Notes: generated by a model from the letters alone, not told the origin. Shown: positions 52,817 to 62,322, counted from the first letter of the stretch. The stretch: DNA of 64,000 nt from Micromonospora musae (GCF_003626635.1 NZ_RAZT01000004.1:310001-374000), one strand, 5' to 3'. Numbers and translations are program-made.

Positions 52817-53907
52817 GGCAGCACCTCCCGCACCGGATCCGCCCCGACGGCCGCCCGCCAACGCCGCCACCGGCCGCTGGTGAGCGCGTGCACCTGCTCG
52901 GCGTAGCTGTCGCGCCCGTCGGCCAGCACCCCGGGCAGCAGGTCACCGAAGGCGTTGACCTCGGCCACGGCGTGCCGACGCCAGCCGGCCAGGAACATCA
53001 GGTCGATCCCGACGTGCAGCGAACCCGGGAAGCACGCGGCGACCCGTTCGCAGGTCTCCATCGCCGCCGACCAGCCCCGCGGCCCGGCCGCGGCCCGCAG
53101 CTCGGCGAGGTCACCGCGCGCGTTGCCGAGGTGCAGGTTGGTCATCGGTCCGCGGGCGGCGCGGACCACCGCGTGCGTCGGCCGTCCCGCGACGACCAGC
53201 ACCCGCACGTCGACCACCCGGTCGCCGAGGCCGGCCTTCGGCAGCCACCGCTCGACGTGCAGGCCCTCCGGCGCGAGCCGGTCGACGATCGCGGCGATCT
53301 CCGGCTCGTCGGTGTAACGGCGTACCCGCAGCGAGTTGAAGAGCGCGTCCGGGGTGTGCTCGATGGTGGTGACCGCCTGCACTCGCCCGGGTCCGACCGC
53401 GAGTGCGATCACCCCGGCGGCGGAGGAGCCGTGCGCGGGCTTCACGAAGACCCGGGCCCAGCCGGCCGCCGCCATCGCCGCGCGCAGCTGCGCGTACCCG
53501 CCGACCGGCGGCAGCGCGGGTGGCACCGGCACCCCGGCGGCCGCCAGCACGGCGTGGCAGCGACGCTTGTCGCAGAGCACCGCGACGTCCTCCGGCCCGT
53601 TGAGCAGGTCGGCGCCGCCGGCGGCGATCCGCGCCAGGCCGTCGACCAGACCGGCGTACGCGTCGGCGAGGCCGACCAGCTCGCCGGGCCGGGCGGTGGT
53701 GGCCGCCCGGCGCAGCATCCGATCGACCTGTGGGTCCTCGCCGGGCGAATCCACCCGCACCAGCGCACCGGCAGGCGGTGGCGCCGCCCCGGCCAGCACG
53801 TCGGCCCAGGGCAGCACCTCGGGTCGGGGCAGCCCCGCAGCGAGCACGGCGCGGGTGAACATCTCCACCCGGCGATTGGCGGGGTTACCGACGACGGTCA
53901 GCCGCAT
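52804..53907 (-). CDS. STM4014-family ATP-grasp-like protein
   Basis: This 367-residue protein has features of an ATP-grasp ligase: a Rossmann-like N-terminus (LTVVGNPANRRVEMF), a lysine in VFVKPAHGSSAAGV at about residues 165-180, and an acidic metal site in HVGIDLMFLAGWRRHAVAEVNAFGDLLPG. ATP-grasp enzymes join a carboxylate to an amine or thiol, as in several peptide natural-product pathways. The ATG is one base after the STM4015 stop region. It is part of the tight radical SAM operon. Confidence 0.9.
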   Translation of the reverse strand: MRLTVVGNPANRRVEMFTRAVLAAGLPRPEVLPWADVLAGAAPPPAGALVRVDSPGEDPQVDRMLRRAATTARPGELVGLADAYAGLVDGLARIAAGGADLLNGPEDVAVLCDKRRCHAVLAAAGVPVPPALPPVGGYAQLRAAMAAAGWARVFVKPAHGSSAAGVIALAVGPGRVQAVTTIEHTPDALFNSLRVRRYTDEPEIAAIVDRLAPEGLHVERWLPKAGLGDRVVDVRVLVVAGRPTHAVVRAARGPMTNLHLGNARGDLAELRAAAGPRGWSAAMETCERVAACFPGSLHVGIDLMFLAGWRRHAVAEVNAFGDLLPGVLADGRDSYAEQVHALTSGRWRRWRAAVGADPVREVLPCGV

Positions 53908-53908
53908 G

Positions 53909-54856
53909 TCACTCCGACACCGCCGTGTAGCGGTAGGTCTCGCCGTCGTACTCGTCGGGCTTCTCCTGCTCGGAGACGTCCACCTGGACGCCGGGCAGCG
54001 CGGCGACCACCGACGCCGCCACCTCCTCGGACATGAAGTGGTGGTGCAGGTCGAGCTGGGCCAGGTGGGTCAGCGGCTGCCCGGCCAGCAGCGCGGCGGC
54101 CCCCTCGTCGCCGAGGGTGCCCAGCGACAGGTCCAGCCGTTCGAGCCGGCGGACCACCGGTGCGGCGGCCACCGCACGCGCCACCTCGTCGGCGGTCTCC
54201 GCGTTGCGCAGCCCCAACCGGGTCAGCTGCGGGAAGAGCTCCCCAGCCAGCAGCGGCGCCAGGTCCGCGGGCGTCGCGTCGCCGCCGTATTCCGAGGTGC
54301 CGAGCCACAGCTCCAGGTCGGTCAGCGCGGGCAGGTCGGAGTCGAGCACCGCGCCGACGAACTCGCGCGACAGGCCGCCGCTCTCCACCGCCAGCTCCCG
54401 CAGCCGCGGATGCCGGACGGGGGAGAAGCGGAAATCCTCGCCGCCGCGTACCCGCAGCACCTCCAGGGACGGGAACGCCGCCAGCAACTGGCTGACGTCA
54501 CCGACCTTCATCCAGGAGACCTCACACTCCTCGCCGGTCATGTCGCCGAGGAAGAGGGCACGCAGCGCCGGCAGGCGGGGCGCCGCCTCGCAGAGCTGCG
54601 CGATCGGGGCGGGGTTGAACGCGGCGTAGCCCCAGGCCCCCACGACCAGCGACTCCACGGTCGGGCCGGCCTGCGCCACGAACTGCTCGAACCCCACCTG
54701 GAACGCCTCGGAGAGGACGTCCTCGGCGTCGTCGTCGAAGTCCCAACGGGAGAAGCGCCACGAGACCGGACCGTCCACCTCCGGCAGCGGACCGTCCTCG
54801 GGGACCTCGACGACCGGTCGGCCGGCGAAGGAACGTGCGTGGGATCCGAAAGCCAT
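53909..54856 (-). CDS. STM4015-family leucine-rich-repeat protein
   Basis: This 315-residue protein has an N-terminal region (VSWRFSRWDFDDDAEDVLSEAF) and a series of leucine-rich repeats (LPALRALFLGD, FPSLEVLRVRGGEDF, HPRLRELAVESGGL, LPALTDLELWLG, FPQLTRLGLRNAETAD). These would form a curved binding surface. It has no catalytic motif and probably recognises the peptide or protein that the radical SAM enzymes act on. It begins six bases after the 42-residue ORF, giving a continuous operon. Confidence 0.9.
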   Translation of the reverse strand: MAFGSHARSFAGRPVVEVPEDGPLPEVDGPVSWRFSRWDFDDDAEDVLSEAFQVGFEQFVAQAGPTVESLVVGAWGYAAFNPAPIAQLCEAAPRLPALRALFLGDMTGEECEVSWMKVGDVSQLLAAFPSLEVLRVRGGEDFRFSPVRHPRLRELAVESGGLSREFVGAVLDSDLPALTDLELWLGTSEYGGDATPADLAPLLAGELFPQLTRLGLRNAETADEVARAVAAAPVVRRLERLDLSLGTLGDEGAAALLAGQPLTHLAQLDLHHHFMSEEVAASVVAALPGVQVDVSEQEKPDEYDGETYRYTAVSE

Positions 54857-54862
54857 CGTCGA

Positions 54863-54991
54863 TCACACTCCGGCCGAGTGGTCGCGGCGCTGCCCGCCGT
54901 CGTAGCTCGTGGGCTCCGTGGCCTCGACCCGGCGGGCCGCACCGGGCGGCACCGGCAGCCCGGCGAACGACGGAACGTCTGGATGGATCAC
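54863..54991 (-). CDS. 42-residue ORF heading the radical SAM operon (candidate precursor peptide)
   Basis: A GTG start has a textbook ribosome-binding site, GGAGG five bases upstream (54997-55001 on the opposite strand). The ORF ends six bases before STM4015. The peptide begins MIHPDVPSFAGLPVPPGAA and ends TSYDGGQRRDHSAGV. It has no membrane segment, is proline-rich in the first half and hydrophilic at the end, and contains no Cys. Its size and its place directly before a recognition-type protein and two radical SAM enzymes fit a RiPP precursor with a C-terminal core, possibly at Tyr30-Asp31. The frame is open further upstream, but the strong site fixes this start. It may instead be a leader peptide. 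Confidence 0.55.
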   Translation of the reverse strand: MIHPDVPSFAGLPVPPGAARRVEATEPTSYDGGQRRDHSAGV

Positions 54992-55173
54992 GGCAACCTC
55001 CGGTCCCACTGCGGCAAGGGCGGCGGAACCGTAACAGGCCACTCCGACACGTCGGTGCGCGGTGGCGGCGCTCATACAGGCCACTGTGGACGGCGGGGCG
55101 GCGGTACGTTTCCTACGCCGCCGGCGGGTCGGACCGGTCGGGTCGCCCGTGGGGAGCAGCTCCTACGAGCAGC

Positions 55174-55788
<615 letters not shown>

Positions 55789-56161
55789 CGCGCACCCTTC
55801 CCTCACTACGGTCGGTTCGCCTCGGACGTCCCGTGGCGCCGTTTCCCGGTCGACCGCGCACGCCGCGAATCTCCCCGGCGCACGATATAGGTGCCGCGAG
55901 CTGCGCTGTGTCCCCGACCGCGAACGGGTCGGACGCCGGGGATCGACGTACCCACGGTCTCGGATTGGGAGACGATGAGCGCGTGGGCCGGGGTTTCGAC
56001 CGCTGAAGACGGGCCGTGGGCAGCCGCTCGATCAGGTTCTTCCGCCCTCGTCGGTTTCGTCGTCAACGTCACTGCTGCGCACCGCGCCTTGGCGTTCGCG
56101 GCGGACCCGGCACACGATGGGCTCGGGGGAACCCAACGGCAGGATCGGACGGGGGCGAGCG
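55789..56161. other. 373-base divergent intergenic region
   Basis: This region lies between the TMEM175-type gene (minus) and the sigma factor gene (plus). Open frames on both strands here show atypical composition for coding and no domain. I see no gene and no clear promoter. Confidence 0.35.
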
Positions 56162-57064
56162 ATGGCGGATTCCGGGGTGGATCACGAGCCGGTCGGGTCG
56201 GACGATCTCGAGGAGGCCGCACGGGTCTTCACCGACGTCCGGCCCCGGTTGTTCGGGATCGCGTACCGGATGCTGAGCAGCGCCAGCGAGGCCGAGGACC
56301 TGGTGCAGGAGGTGTGGCTGCGGTGGCAGGCGACCGACCGCAGCGCCGTGTTGAACCCGGCGGCGTTCCTGGCGACGACCACGACCCGGCTGGCCATCAA
56401 CGCGCTCCAGTCGGCGCGGAGGCGGCGTGAGACGTACATCGGACCGTGGCTGCCGGAACCGGTCGACACCAGCGCGGATCCGTATCTGGGGGCGGAGCGC
56501 GGCGCGGCCCTGGAGTTCGCGGCGCTGCTGCTGATGGAGAAGCTCACCCCCAACGAACGTGCCGCTTATGTCCTGCGGGAGGCGTTCGACTACCCGTACG
56601 CCCAGATCGCCGACATCCTGGGGTCGACCGAACCGGCGGTGCGCCAGCTGGTGAGCCGGGCGCGCAAGCACATGGCCGAGGAGCGCCGTACGCCGGTGAG
56701 CCCGGCCGCGCAGCGGGAGCTGCTGACCACCTTCATCGCGGCGGCCCGCTCCGGCGACCTGGCCGCGTTGGAGCGGCTCCTCGCGGCGGACGCGACAAAC
56801 ATCGCCGACGGCAACGGCCGGATCCGCGTCTCCCGCCGGCCGGTGGTGGGGGCGCAGCGCGTGGTGAAGTACCTCTCCGCGCTGAGCTGGTTCTGGGCGG
56901 ACGTCGAGGTGGAGTGGGCGACGACGAACGGCCAGACGTCCGCCGTGCTGCGGCAGAACGGCAGCGTCTACGGGCTGCTCACGGTCACCGCTTCGAGTGA
57001 CGGCATCGATCAGTTGCTGTGGATGGTCAACCCGGAGAAGATTGCGGCGGCGTCGGTGACCTGA
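56162..57064 (+). CDS. ECF41-type RNA polymerase sigma factor
   Basis: This 300-residue sigma factor has region 2 (LFGIAYRMLSSASEAEDLVQEVWLRW), a linker with the ECF41 mark WLPEP at residues 96-100, and region 4 (LTPNERAAYVLREAFDYPYAQIADIL). A C-terminal SnoaL-like extension carries DGNGR at 216-220 and NPEKI at 290-294. In ECF41 proteins this extension replaces an anti-sigma factor, and its DGGGK/R and NPDKL-like motifs tune activity. The ATG follows GGGGGCGAG. An epimerase-type gene converges on it, one of the partner types typical for ECF41, and is a likely target. Confidence 0.93.
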   Translation: MADSGVDHEPVGSDDLEEAARVFTDVRPRLFGIAYRMLSSASEAEDLVQEVWLRWQATDRSAVLNPAAFLATTTTRLAINALQSARRRRETYIGPWLPEPVDTSADPYLGAERGAALEFAALLLMEKLTPNERAAYVLREAFDYPYAQIADILGSTEPAVRQLVSRARKHMAEERRTPVSPAAQRELLTTFIAAARSGDLAALERLLAADATNIADGNGRIRVSRRPVVGAQRVVKYLSALSWFWADVEVEWATTNGQTSAVLRQNGSVYGLLTVTASSDGIDQLLWMVNPEKIAAASVT

Positions 57065-57118
57065 GGGCCCTCACAGCGGAGGCGGACCGTTCGGTCCTGG
57101 CTGGTGACCACCCGAGGG

Positions 57119-57149
57119 CGGGGCCCGCACGCGGGTCGTGCGGGCCCCG
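57119..57149. terminator. Bidirectional terminator, perfect 12-bp stem
   Basis: CGGGGCCCGCAC and its exact complement around a 7-base loop, between the convergent sigma factor and epimerase genes. Confidence 0.7.
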
Positions 57150-57154
57150 ACGGG

Positions 57155-57889
57155 TCAGCGCGCGAGGAATTCCCGGTAGGTGGTCTTGAAGATCACCGCG
57201 TCGGCCTCGGCGAGGAGGGCGTTGCCGGAGGCGGCGGCGAAGAGGCCGGCGCTGTCGTCGGTGACGACGGCGCGCTGGTCGCCGCGGGCGGCGAGGGTGA
57301 TCCGGCCCAGCTCGTCGAGGGGGAAGACCTCGGGGCCGCCGACGTTGCGGGTGCCCCGCAGCGGGGCGCCGACGGCGACGTCAGCCACGGCCCGGGCCAC
57401 GTCGGCCGAGGCCATCGGCTGCACGAGCGTGGCGGGCAGACGCACGGTCTTCTCGTCGGAGGTCCAGGACATCGCCGCGTCGACGAACTCGAAGAACTGG
57501 GTGGCGCGGACGATCGAGTACGGCACGGGGCCGGCCTTGAGGATCTCTTCCTGCAGCACCTTGGCCCGGTAGTAGACCAGGTCCGGCACCTTCTCCGCGC
57601 CGACGATCGAGAGGATCACGGCGTGGCCGACGCCGGCCGCGTTCGCCGCCCCGAGCAGATTGTCCATCGTCGTCTGGAAGAACGCGGGCGACGCCTCGTC
57701 GAACGTCGGCGAGTTCGTCAGGTTGACGACGACATCGGCTCCCGCCATCGCCTCGGGCAGCCCCTTTCCGCTGATCAGATCCAGGCCGGTGCTCGGAGAG
57801 TGCGGCACTGCCTCGTGCCCGCCCGCGGCCAGGATCTTCACCACCTGAGATCCGATGAGTCCGGTGCCTCCGATGACAGCGATCTTCAT
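57155..57889 (-). CDS. NAD(P)-binding epimerase-like protein (ECF41 partner)
   Basis: This 244-residue atypical SDR (NmrA/NAD-dependent epimerase-like) has GGTGLIGSQVV at the N-terminus and a Ser-rich VILSIVGAEK segment. A YYRAKVLQEEIL motif supplies Tyr and Lys. Such proteins bind NAD(P)H, and some act as redox sensors. ECF41 sigma factors usually neighbour a carboxymuconolactone decarboxylase, oxidoreductase or epimerase (COE) gene, and this is the epimerase type. The ATG follows AGGAGG. A TGTCACA element 69 bases upstream matches the known ECF41 -35 sequence. Confidence 0.9.
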   Translation of the reverse strand: MKIAVIGGTGLIGSQVVKILAAGGHEAVPHSPSTGLDLISGKGLPEAMAGADVVVNLTNSPTFDEASPAFFQTTMDNLLGAANAAGVGHAVILSIVGAEKVPDLVYYRAKVLQEEILKAGPVPYSIVRATQFFEFVDAAMSWTSDEKTVRLPATLVQPMASADVARAVADVAVGAPLRGTRNVGGPEVFPLDELGRITLAARGDQRAVVTDDSAGLFAAASGNALLAEADAVIFKTTYREFLAR

Positions 57890-57957
57890 GTTCGTTGATC
57901 CTCCTGGTTCCGGATGGGAGTCGTCTCCACCTCGTACGACCGGGCAGCCGGGCGAGT

Positions 57958-57989
57958 TGTGACAGCCGACCTCGGTTCGAGCTGTCACA
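57958..57989. promoter_or_regulatory. Divergent TGTCACA elements, possible ECF41 -35 sites
   Basis: The minus strand has TGTCACA at 57958-57964 facing the epimerase gene, and the plus strand has TGTCACA at 57983-57989 facing the heme peroxidase gene. They form a perfect 9-bp inverted repeat (TGTGACAGC ... GCTGTCACA). TGTCACA is the reported ECF41 -35. A CGTC -10 at the usual 16-base spacing is missing on both sides (minus strand: CGTA at 19; plus strand: CGTC at 11), so the assignment is uncertain. Confidence 0.4.
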
Positions 57990-58079
57990 GGCCGGGGGAC
58001 CGTCCGGTCTTGGTTGGCGGCGACCACGGGCGTGACCCGTCCCATCTGTACCAGATTCCACCCATGTCACGGAGGAAAG

Positions 58080-59780
58080 ATGAGCACCCCACTCGGCGAC
58101 GGCGCCTTCCTGCACGAGCTCGAGGCCAACGTGAGGACGGAGCTGACCGAGGCCGAACGGAGCCGGCCGGTCGACGCGGCGGTCGACGAGTGGCTCCTCG
58201 ATCCGGCGGATGCCCAGCGCGACGAGGTCGGACTCCGCAGCCTGCTCGGTGCGGTCCAGGCCCTGGCGGGCGGCCCCGGACCCGGCGAGCCGTCGACCGC
58301 AGTGCCGGGCGGCGGAACATCGGCGGGGCATGCGCCGAACGAGCCCGCATCCGGCCCCACCCCGGGGGAGAATCGGCAGGTGGGCAGCGCTCCGTCACCT
58401 CCGCGCGGCAGCCGCGTGGCCGCCCGCGACCACTGCCTCAGCCCGGTACGCTCCGTCGACCGGCCGACCGGCGCGGCCCGTTACGGACGGATGTTCCGCG
58501 ACCTGGCCCCGCTCGGCACCGACCCGAAGTTGCTGATCCGCGCGGGCGGTGACGGTGGGATCTGTGCCGCCGCAGAAGCGTTGGACCAGCTGAACGCCGG
58601 CGGCGACGATGCTGCCGAGGCCGCCGGTTGGCCCTTCTTCGGCCAGCTGATCGCCCACGACATCACCGCCGACCGCTCGCCCATCACCGGCGGGGTGGCC
58701 GTCGAGGCGCTGCGCAACGCCCGCGCGCCCATGCTCAACCTGGAGATCATCTATTCGGACGGCCCGATCGGCTCGCCCTACCTGTTCGACCTCGCCGACC
58801 CGGCGAAGTTCCTGCTCGGCCCGGACGGCGGCGACGTGCCGCGCAACCAGCAGGGAGTGGCCCTGATCGGCGACCCCCGCAACGACTCACACGTCTTCGT
58901 GCTGAGCCTGCACGTCGCCCTGCTGCACGCGCACAACCACCTGGTCGACCTGTTGCGCGCGGGCGGGATGCCCGAGTCCAACGTCTTCGACGCGGCACGG
59001 ACCGCCCTCACCTGGCACTACCAGTGGACGGTGGTCCACGACTACCTGCCCCGGCTGGTCGGAGCGCCCCTGGTGCGGCAGGTGCTCGCCGAGGGTGGCC
59101 GGTGGTTCGCGCCGCGGCCGGGCGAGGCGTACATCCCGCTGGAGTTCGCCGACGCCGCCTTCCGGTACGGCCACGGCCAGATCCGGCACACCTACCGGCT
59201 CGTCGACGGCGGCGCCGCAGTGCCGGTCTTCCCGGACCTGGTCGGCTTCGGCCCGCTCCCCACCGACCGGCGGGTGGATCTCACGCAGCTCTTCGACGTT
59301 CCCGGCCGCCCACCCGCCCAGCGGGCCAAGCGCCTCGACGGCCGGCTCCCGGCCAGCCTCATCGGGCTGCCCGAGCAGGTGACCGGCACCGTCGACGCCG
59401 CCGCCTACCGTTCCCTGGCGGTACGCGACCTGCTGCGGGGCGAGGCCACCGGCCTGCCCAGCGGCGAAGCGGTCGCCCAGCTCATGGAGGTGACGCCGCT
59501 GAGCCCCGACGAGCTGGCGCAGACCTGGCCGCACGGCACTCCACTGTGGTTCTACATTCTCAAGGAGGCGGAGCATCGCGGTGGCGGTGACCGGCTCGGC
59601 CCGGTCGGCGGTCGGATCGTGGCGGAGGTCCTGATCGGGCTGCTCCGCGCCGACCCGGGCAGCTACCTCCACCGGGAGCCGGACTGGGTGCCGGAGCTGC
59701 CCGCAGCCGGAGCCGTCTTCGGCCTGGCCGACCTGCTCACCGCCGGCGACTCCCACGATCGGCCGTCCGGCGCGGCCTGA
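58080..59780 (+). CDS. Animal-type heme peroxidase family protein
   Basis: This 566-residue protein of the An_peroxidase superfamily has an N-terminal extension of about 110 residues, partly low-complexity. A peroxidase domain follows with the distal His193 in FFGQLIAHDITAD, the segment NDSHVFVLSLHVALLHAHNHLVD, and proximal His365 in AAFRYGHGQIRHTYRL. No signal peptide is seen, so it may act in the cytoplasm. The ATG follows GGAGGAAAG. Bacterial members make reactive halogen or oxygen species or have unknown roles. It diverges from the epimerase-type gene and shares its TGTCACA-containing promoter region, so the same sigma factor may control it. Confidence 0.92.
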   Translation: MSTPLGDGAFLHELEANVRTELTEAERSRPVDAAVDEWLLDPADAQRDEVGLRSLLGAVQALAGGPGPGEPSTAVPGGGTSAGHAPNEPASGPTPGENRQVGSAPSPPRGSRVAARDHCLSPVRSVDRPTGAARYGRMFRDLAPLGTDPKLLIRAGGDGGICAAAEALDQLNAGGDDAAEAAGWPFFGQLIAHDITADRSPITGGVAVEALRNARAPMLNLEIIYSDGPIGSPYLFDLADPAKFLLGPDGGDVPRNQQGVALIGDPRNDSHVFVLSLHVALLHAHNHLVDLLRAGGMPESNVFDAARTALTWHYQWTVVHDYLPRLVGAPLVRQVLAEGGRWFAPRPGEAYIPLEFADAAFRYGHGQIRHTYRLVDGGAAVPVFPDLVGFGPLPTDRRVDLTQLFDVPGRPPAQRAKRLDGRLPASLIGLPEQVTGTVDAAAYRSLAVRDLLRGEATGLPSGEAVAQLMEVTPLSPDELAQTWPHGTPLWFYILKEAEHRGGGDRLGPVGGRIVAEVLIGLLRADPGSYLHREPDWVPELPAAGAVFGLADLLTAGDSHDRPSGAA

Positions 59781-59787
59781 TGCGGGC

Positions 59788-59834
59788 CCGTCGCCTCGTC
59801 AGTGCGGGGTCGACCCACGCTGACGAGGCGACGG
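59788..59834. terminator. Bidirectional terminator, perfect 15-bp stem
   Basis: CCGTCGCCTCGTCAG and its exact complement around a 17-base loop, between the convergent heme peroxidase and carboxypeptidase genes. Confidence 0.75.
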
Positions 59835-59841
59835 TCACCGG

Positions 59842-62322
59842 CTACCTCTTGTCGATCCTGATGGTCGCCGTGCGGTAGCTGTCGCGCTTGCCCTTCTTGG
59901 TCGGGTCGTAGTTGTTCTCGACGTTGCCGGCCGCGTCGACCGAGAACCACTTGAACGTGGTGGTCGCGGTCACGTGGAACACCTGCCCCGGCTCACGGAA
60001 CTCGGTCGCCTCGTAGCGCTGCGACTGGAGCGTGGGCCGGCTGCCGTCCGTCGTGTAGTAGACGGTGGCCGGCTCGTTCGTCTCGAAGCGCACGTCGACC
60101 GGCGCGCGGTACTTCCCGCCGCCCGGTACGAGCGTGGACTTCGGGTCCTTCTTGTCCTTGCCCCAGTCCGCCGCGACCCGGAACATCTCCATGATCCCGT
60201 TGGCGTACTCCATCGTCTCGGAGTGGCCGCTGACCAGGTTCGGGTCGCCCTCCCACGGCGGCTGGAACGAGCCGCCCTGCCAGTTGCCGGTGGCCGGGTT
60301 GTAGACCGAACCGCCGACCTCCCAACCGAAGGCGTAGATGCCGTAGGTGTGGTACAGGTCCTCGCGCACGTTGCCGGCGGAGGAGTAGAGGACGTCCGAC
60401 GAGCCGCCGACGTTCTCCGGCGTCACGACGGTCTCCCGGTACGCCTTGACCTGCGAGAGGATCCGGCCGGCCGACTGCCAGTAGAACGCCTCGTCACCCA
60501 GCGGCGGGCGCGGCGTGGTGATCCGGCCGTCGGCGATGTACGCGCCCGGCTGCCAGAAGAGCTGACCGCCGTTCGAGTGCACCGACATCATGAACTTGAT
60601 GTTCCGGTACTTCTCGACCAGCCAGATGATGTTCTGCGACTCGGGCTCGGAGAGCTCCTCCGGCCCCTGGTAGGTGCCGCTGGTGCACACCGTCGAGCCG
60701 CCGGCGTAGCCGTCGTGGCCCGACCCGACCCGGTAGTTCCGGTTCAGGTCGACGCCCCAGGAGTCACGCCGGCCCGGGTCGGCGTTCTCGTCCGGGCAGT
60801 GGTTCGTCAGGTTCTTACGCTGCGAGGCGAAGTTGTAGAAGCTGTAGTTCGCCCCGTCGGGGTTGTTGGAGAGGATGAAGAAGACGTCGGTGCCCTCGAC
60901 GATCTTCTTGGTCTCCCGGTCGGTCCGGTAGTTGTGCACCAGCCGCTCGGCCGACTCCAACGAGGTCGTCGCCGGCACCCACTCGCGGGCGTGGTCCTGC
61001 GCCTGGATCAGGACGCCGGGCTTCGTGCCGTCGCGGTGCTTGCCGATCCGCAGCACCGGGATCGTCGCCGGGCCGCGGGGCACCTCGCCTTCCGGCGCGC
61101 CGACCCGCTTCTGGTCGAGGAAGTCGGTGAGCGCGACCGGGCCACCGGTTGCCGCGACGATGCCGGTCCCGGTGTTGGTCCGGTACGGGTGCGCCCGGTC
61201 GACGAGGCCCGCGGACTGGGTCTCCAGCGCCGTCGCCACCTGGGCGGCCGTGCTCGCGAGCGCGCCGGCGGCGTCCTTGGCGAGCAGTACCCGGATCGCC
61301 TTGCCGGTCACCTCGACGGCGAGCGGGAGGTCCGCCCCCGGGCGCTCGACGAAGTCGACGGTGATGTCGTTGCCGCCCTCGTGGCCCCACGCCGCCGAGC
61401 TGACGACGACCGCGGACTGCCCGGTGCCGCCGATGGTGGCCTGCGCCTTGCGCTGATAGCCGTTGGTCTTGTTCGGCAGGTAGATGATCTGGGCGATGTC
61501 CGGGTACTGCCGGGCGATCTCCTTGGCGCGGCTGTAGAGCTGCTGCGGGGTCTGGTAGCCGTCGACGAAGTCGGACTTGTAGCCGCGGTTCTCGGTCAGC
61601 GGCGGCGGGGCGTTCTCCAGCCAGTCGGAGACCTTGCCGGTGGTGACGCCGCCGGTCGAGCTGGTGACCCGGATCTGGCTCGGACGCTCGTCGAGCTTGA
61701 ACAGGTTCCGGTGGAACATGTACTGCCCCGAGTCGACGAAGCGGCTCATCGTCCGGGGGAAGCCGAACGAGGTGCCCCGGCCCGAGTCGTTCTCGAGCTG
61801 CATCCCGACGACCGGGTCCTCCTGCTGCCCCTCGGTGGTCCGCGCCTCGACGTAGAGGAAGCCCTGCCCCTTGGTGGTGAACCAGTCGGCGCGGACGACC
61901 CGTACCGTCTGCTTGTGGCTGAGCGGCGCGACGGCCTGCCGGCCGGCGGCCTGGAACCCCCCGTCGGCCTGCTCGTTCCAGGCGAAGCCCTCGTCGGCGC
62001 CGAGGATCCGGACGCCCATCGACTGGAGTTCGGCGACCTGCTCGGCGGTCACCACCGCCTCGCCCTCGATGCCGGTCGGCACGCGCTTGACGCCGTGCTC
62101 CAGGTCGAACCCGGCGGCGACCACCTTGTCCAGCATGTCGGCGCCGGTCAGCTGGAGGCGTACCAGGCGTACCGATTCCTGAGCCTCGAGGTGCGATCGC
62201 TTCGCACCCGCGCCGGCTGTGGGGTGCGCGGGGTCCGCGCCCGCCGGCGCGGTCGCCATGAGGACGCTTCCCGTCATGGCGGTCAGCGCGAGAAGCGCGA
62301 CGTTGAGATGCCTGCGTCGCAT
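59842..62322 (-). CDS. Exported M14 zinc carboxypeptidase with C-terminal beta-sandwich
   Basis: This 826-residue protein has a Sec signal peptide (RRRHLNVALLALTAMTGSVLM). An N-terminal region of about 350 residues precedes the M14 carboxypeptidase domain, which has the zinc motif HARE (His444, Glu447), WGVDLNRNY for substrate binding and the third zinc His in MSVHSNGG. The last 80 residues resemble a chitobiase/hexosaminidase C-terminal-type beta-sandwich (VYYTTDGSRPTLQS). The ATG follows AGGAGGGGAG. It probably digests extracellular proteins and belongs to a different M14 branch from the peptidase at 31.3 kb. Confidence 0.93.
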   Translation of the reverse strand: MRRRHLNVALLALTAMTGSVLMATAPAGADPAHPTAGAGAKRSHLEAQESVRLVRLQLTGADMLDKVVAAGFDLEHGVKRVPTGIEGEAVVTAEQVAELQSMGVRILGADEGFAWNEQADGGFQAAGRQAVAPLSHKQTVRVVRADWFTTKGQGFLYVEARTTEGQQEDPVVGMQLENDSGRGTSFGFPRTMSRFVDSGQYMFHRNLFKLDERPSQIRVTSSTGGVTTGKVSDWLENAPPPLTENRGYKSDFVDGYQTPQQLYSRAKEIARQYPDIAQIIYLPNKTNGYQRKAQATIGGTGQSAVVVSSAAWGHEGGNDITVDFVERPGADLPLAVEVTGKAIRVLLAKDAAGALASTAAQVATALETQSAGLVDRAHPYRTNTGTGIVAATGGPVALTDFLDQKRVGAPEGEVPRGPATIPVLRIGKHRDGTKPGVLIQAQDHAREWVPATTSLESAERLVHNYRTDRETKKIVEGTDVFFILSNNPDGANYSFYNFASQRKNLTNHCPDENADPGRRDSWGVDLNRNYRVGSGHDGYAGGSTVCTSGTYQGPEELSEPESQNIIWLVEKYRNIKFMMSVHSNGGQLFWQPGAYIADGRITTPRPPLGDEAFYWQSAGRILSQVKAYRETVVTPENVGGSSDVLYSSAGNVREDLYHTYGIYAFGWEVGGSVYNPATGNWQGGSFQPPWEGDPNLVSGHSETMEYANGIMEMFRVAADWGKDKKDPKSTLVPGGGKYRAPVDVRFETNEPATVYYTTDGSRPTLQSQRYEATEFREPGQVFHVTATTTFKWFSVDAAGNVENNYDPTKKGKRDSYRTATIRIDKR

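Noticed and set aside
55806..56430. Open frames on both strands in the gap before the ECF41 gene
   Set aside because: No domain, no ribosome-binding site and composition unlike neighbours; part overlaps the sigma factor gene.
57938..58010. A complete ECF41 promoter (TGTCACA, 16 bases, CGTC) on either strand
   Set aside because: Only the -35 matches; the nearest CGTC/CGTA is at the wrong spacing (11 or 19 bases), so I list the -35 pair only as tentative.
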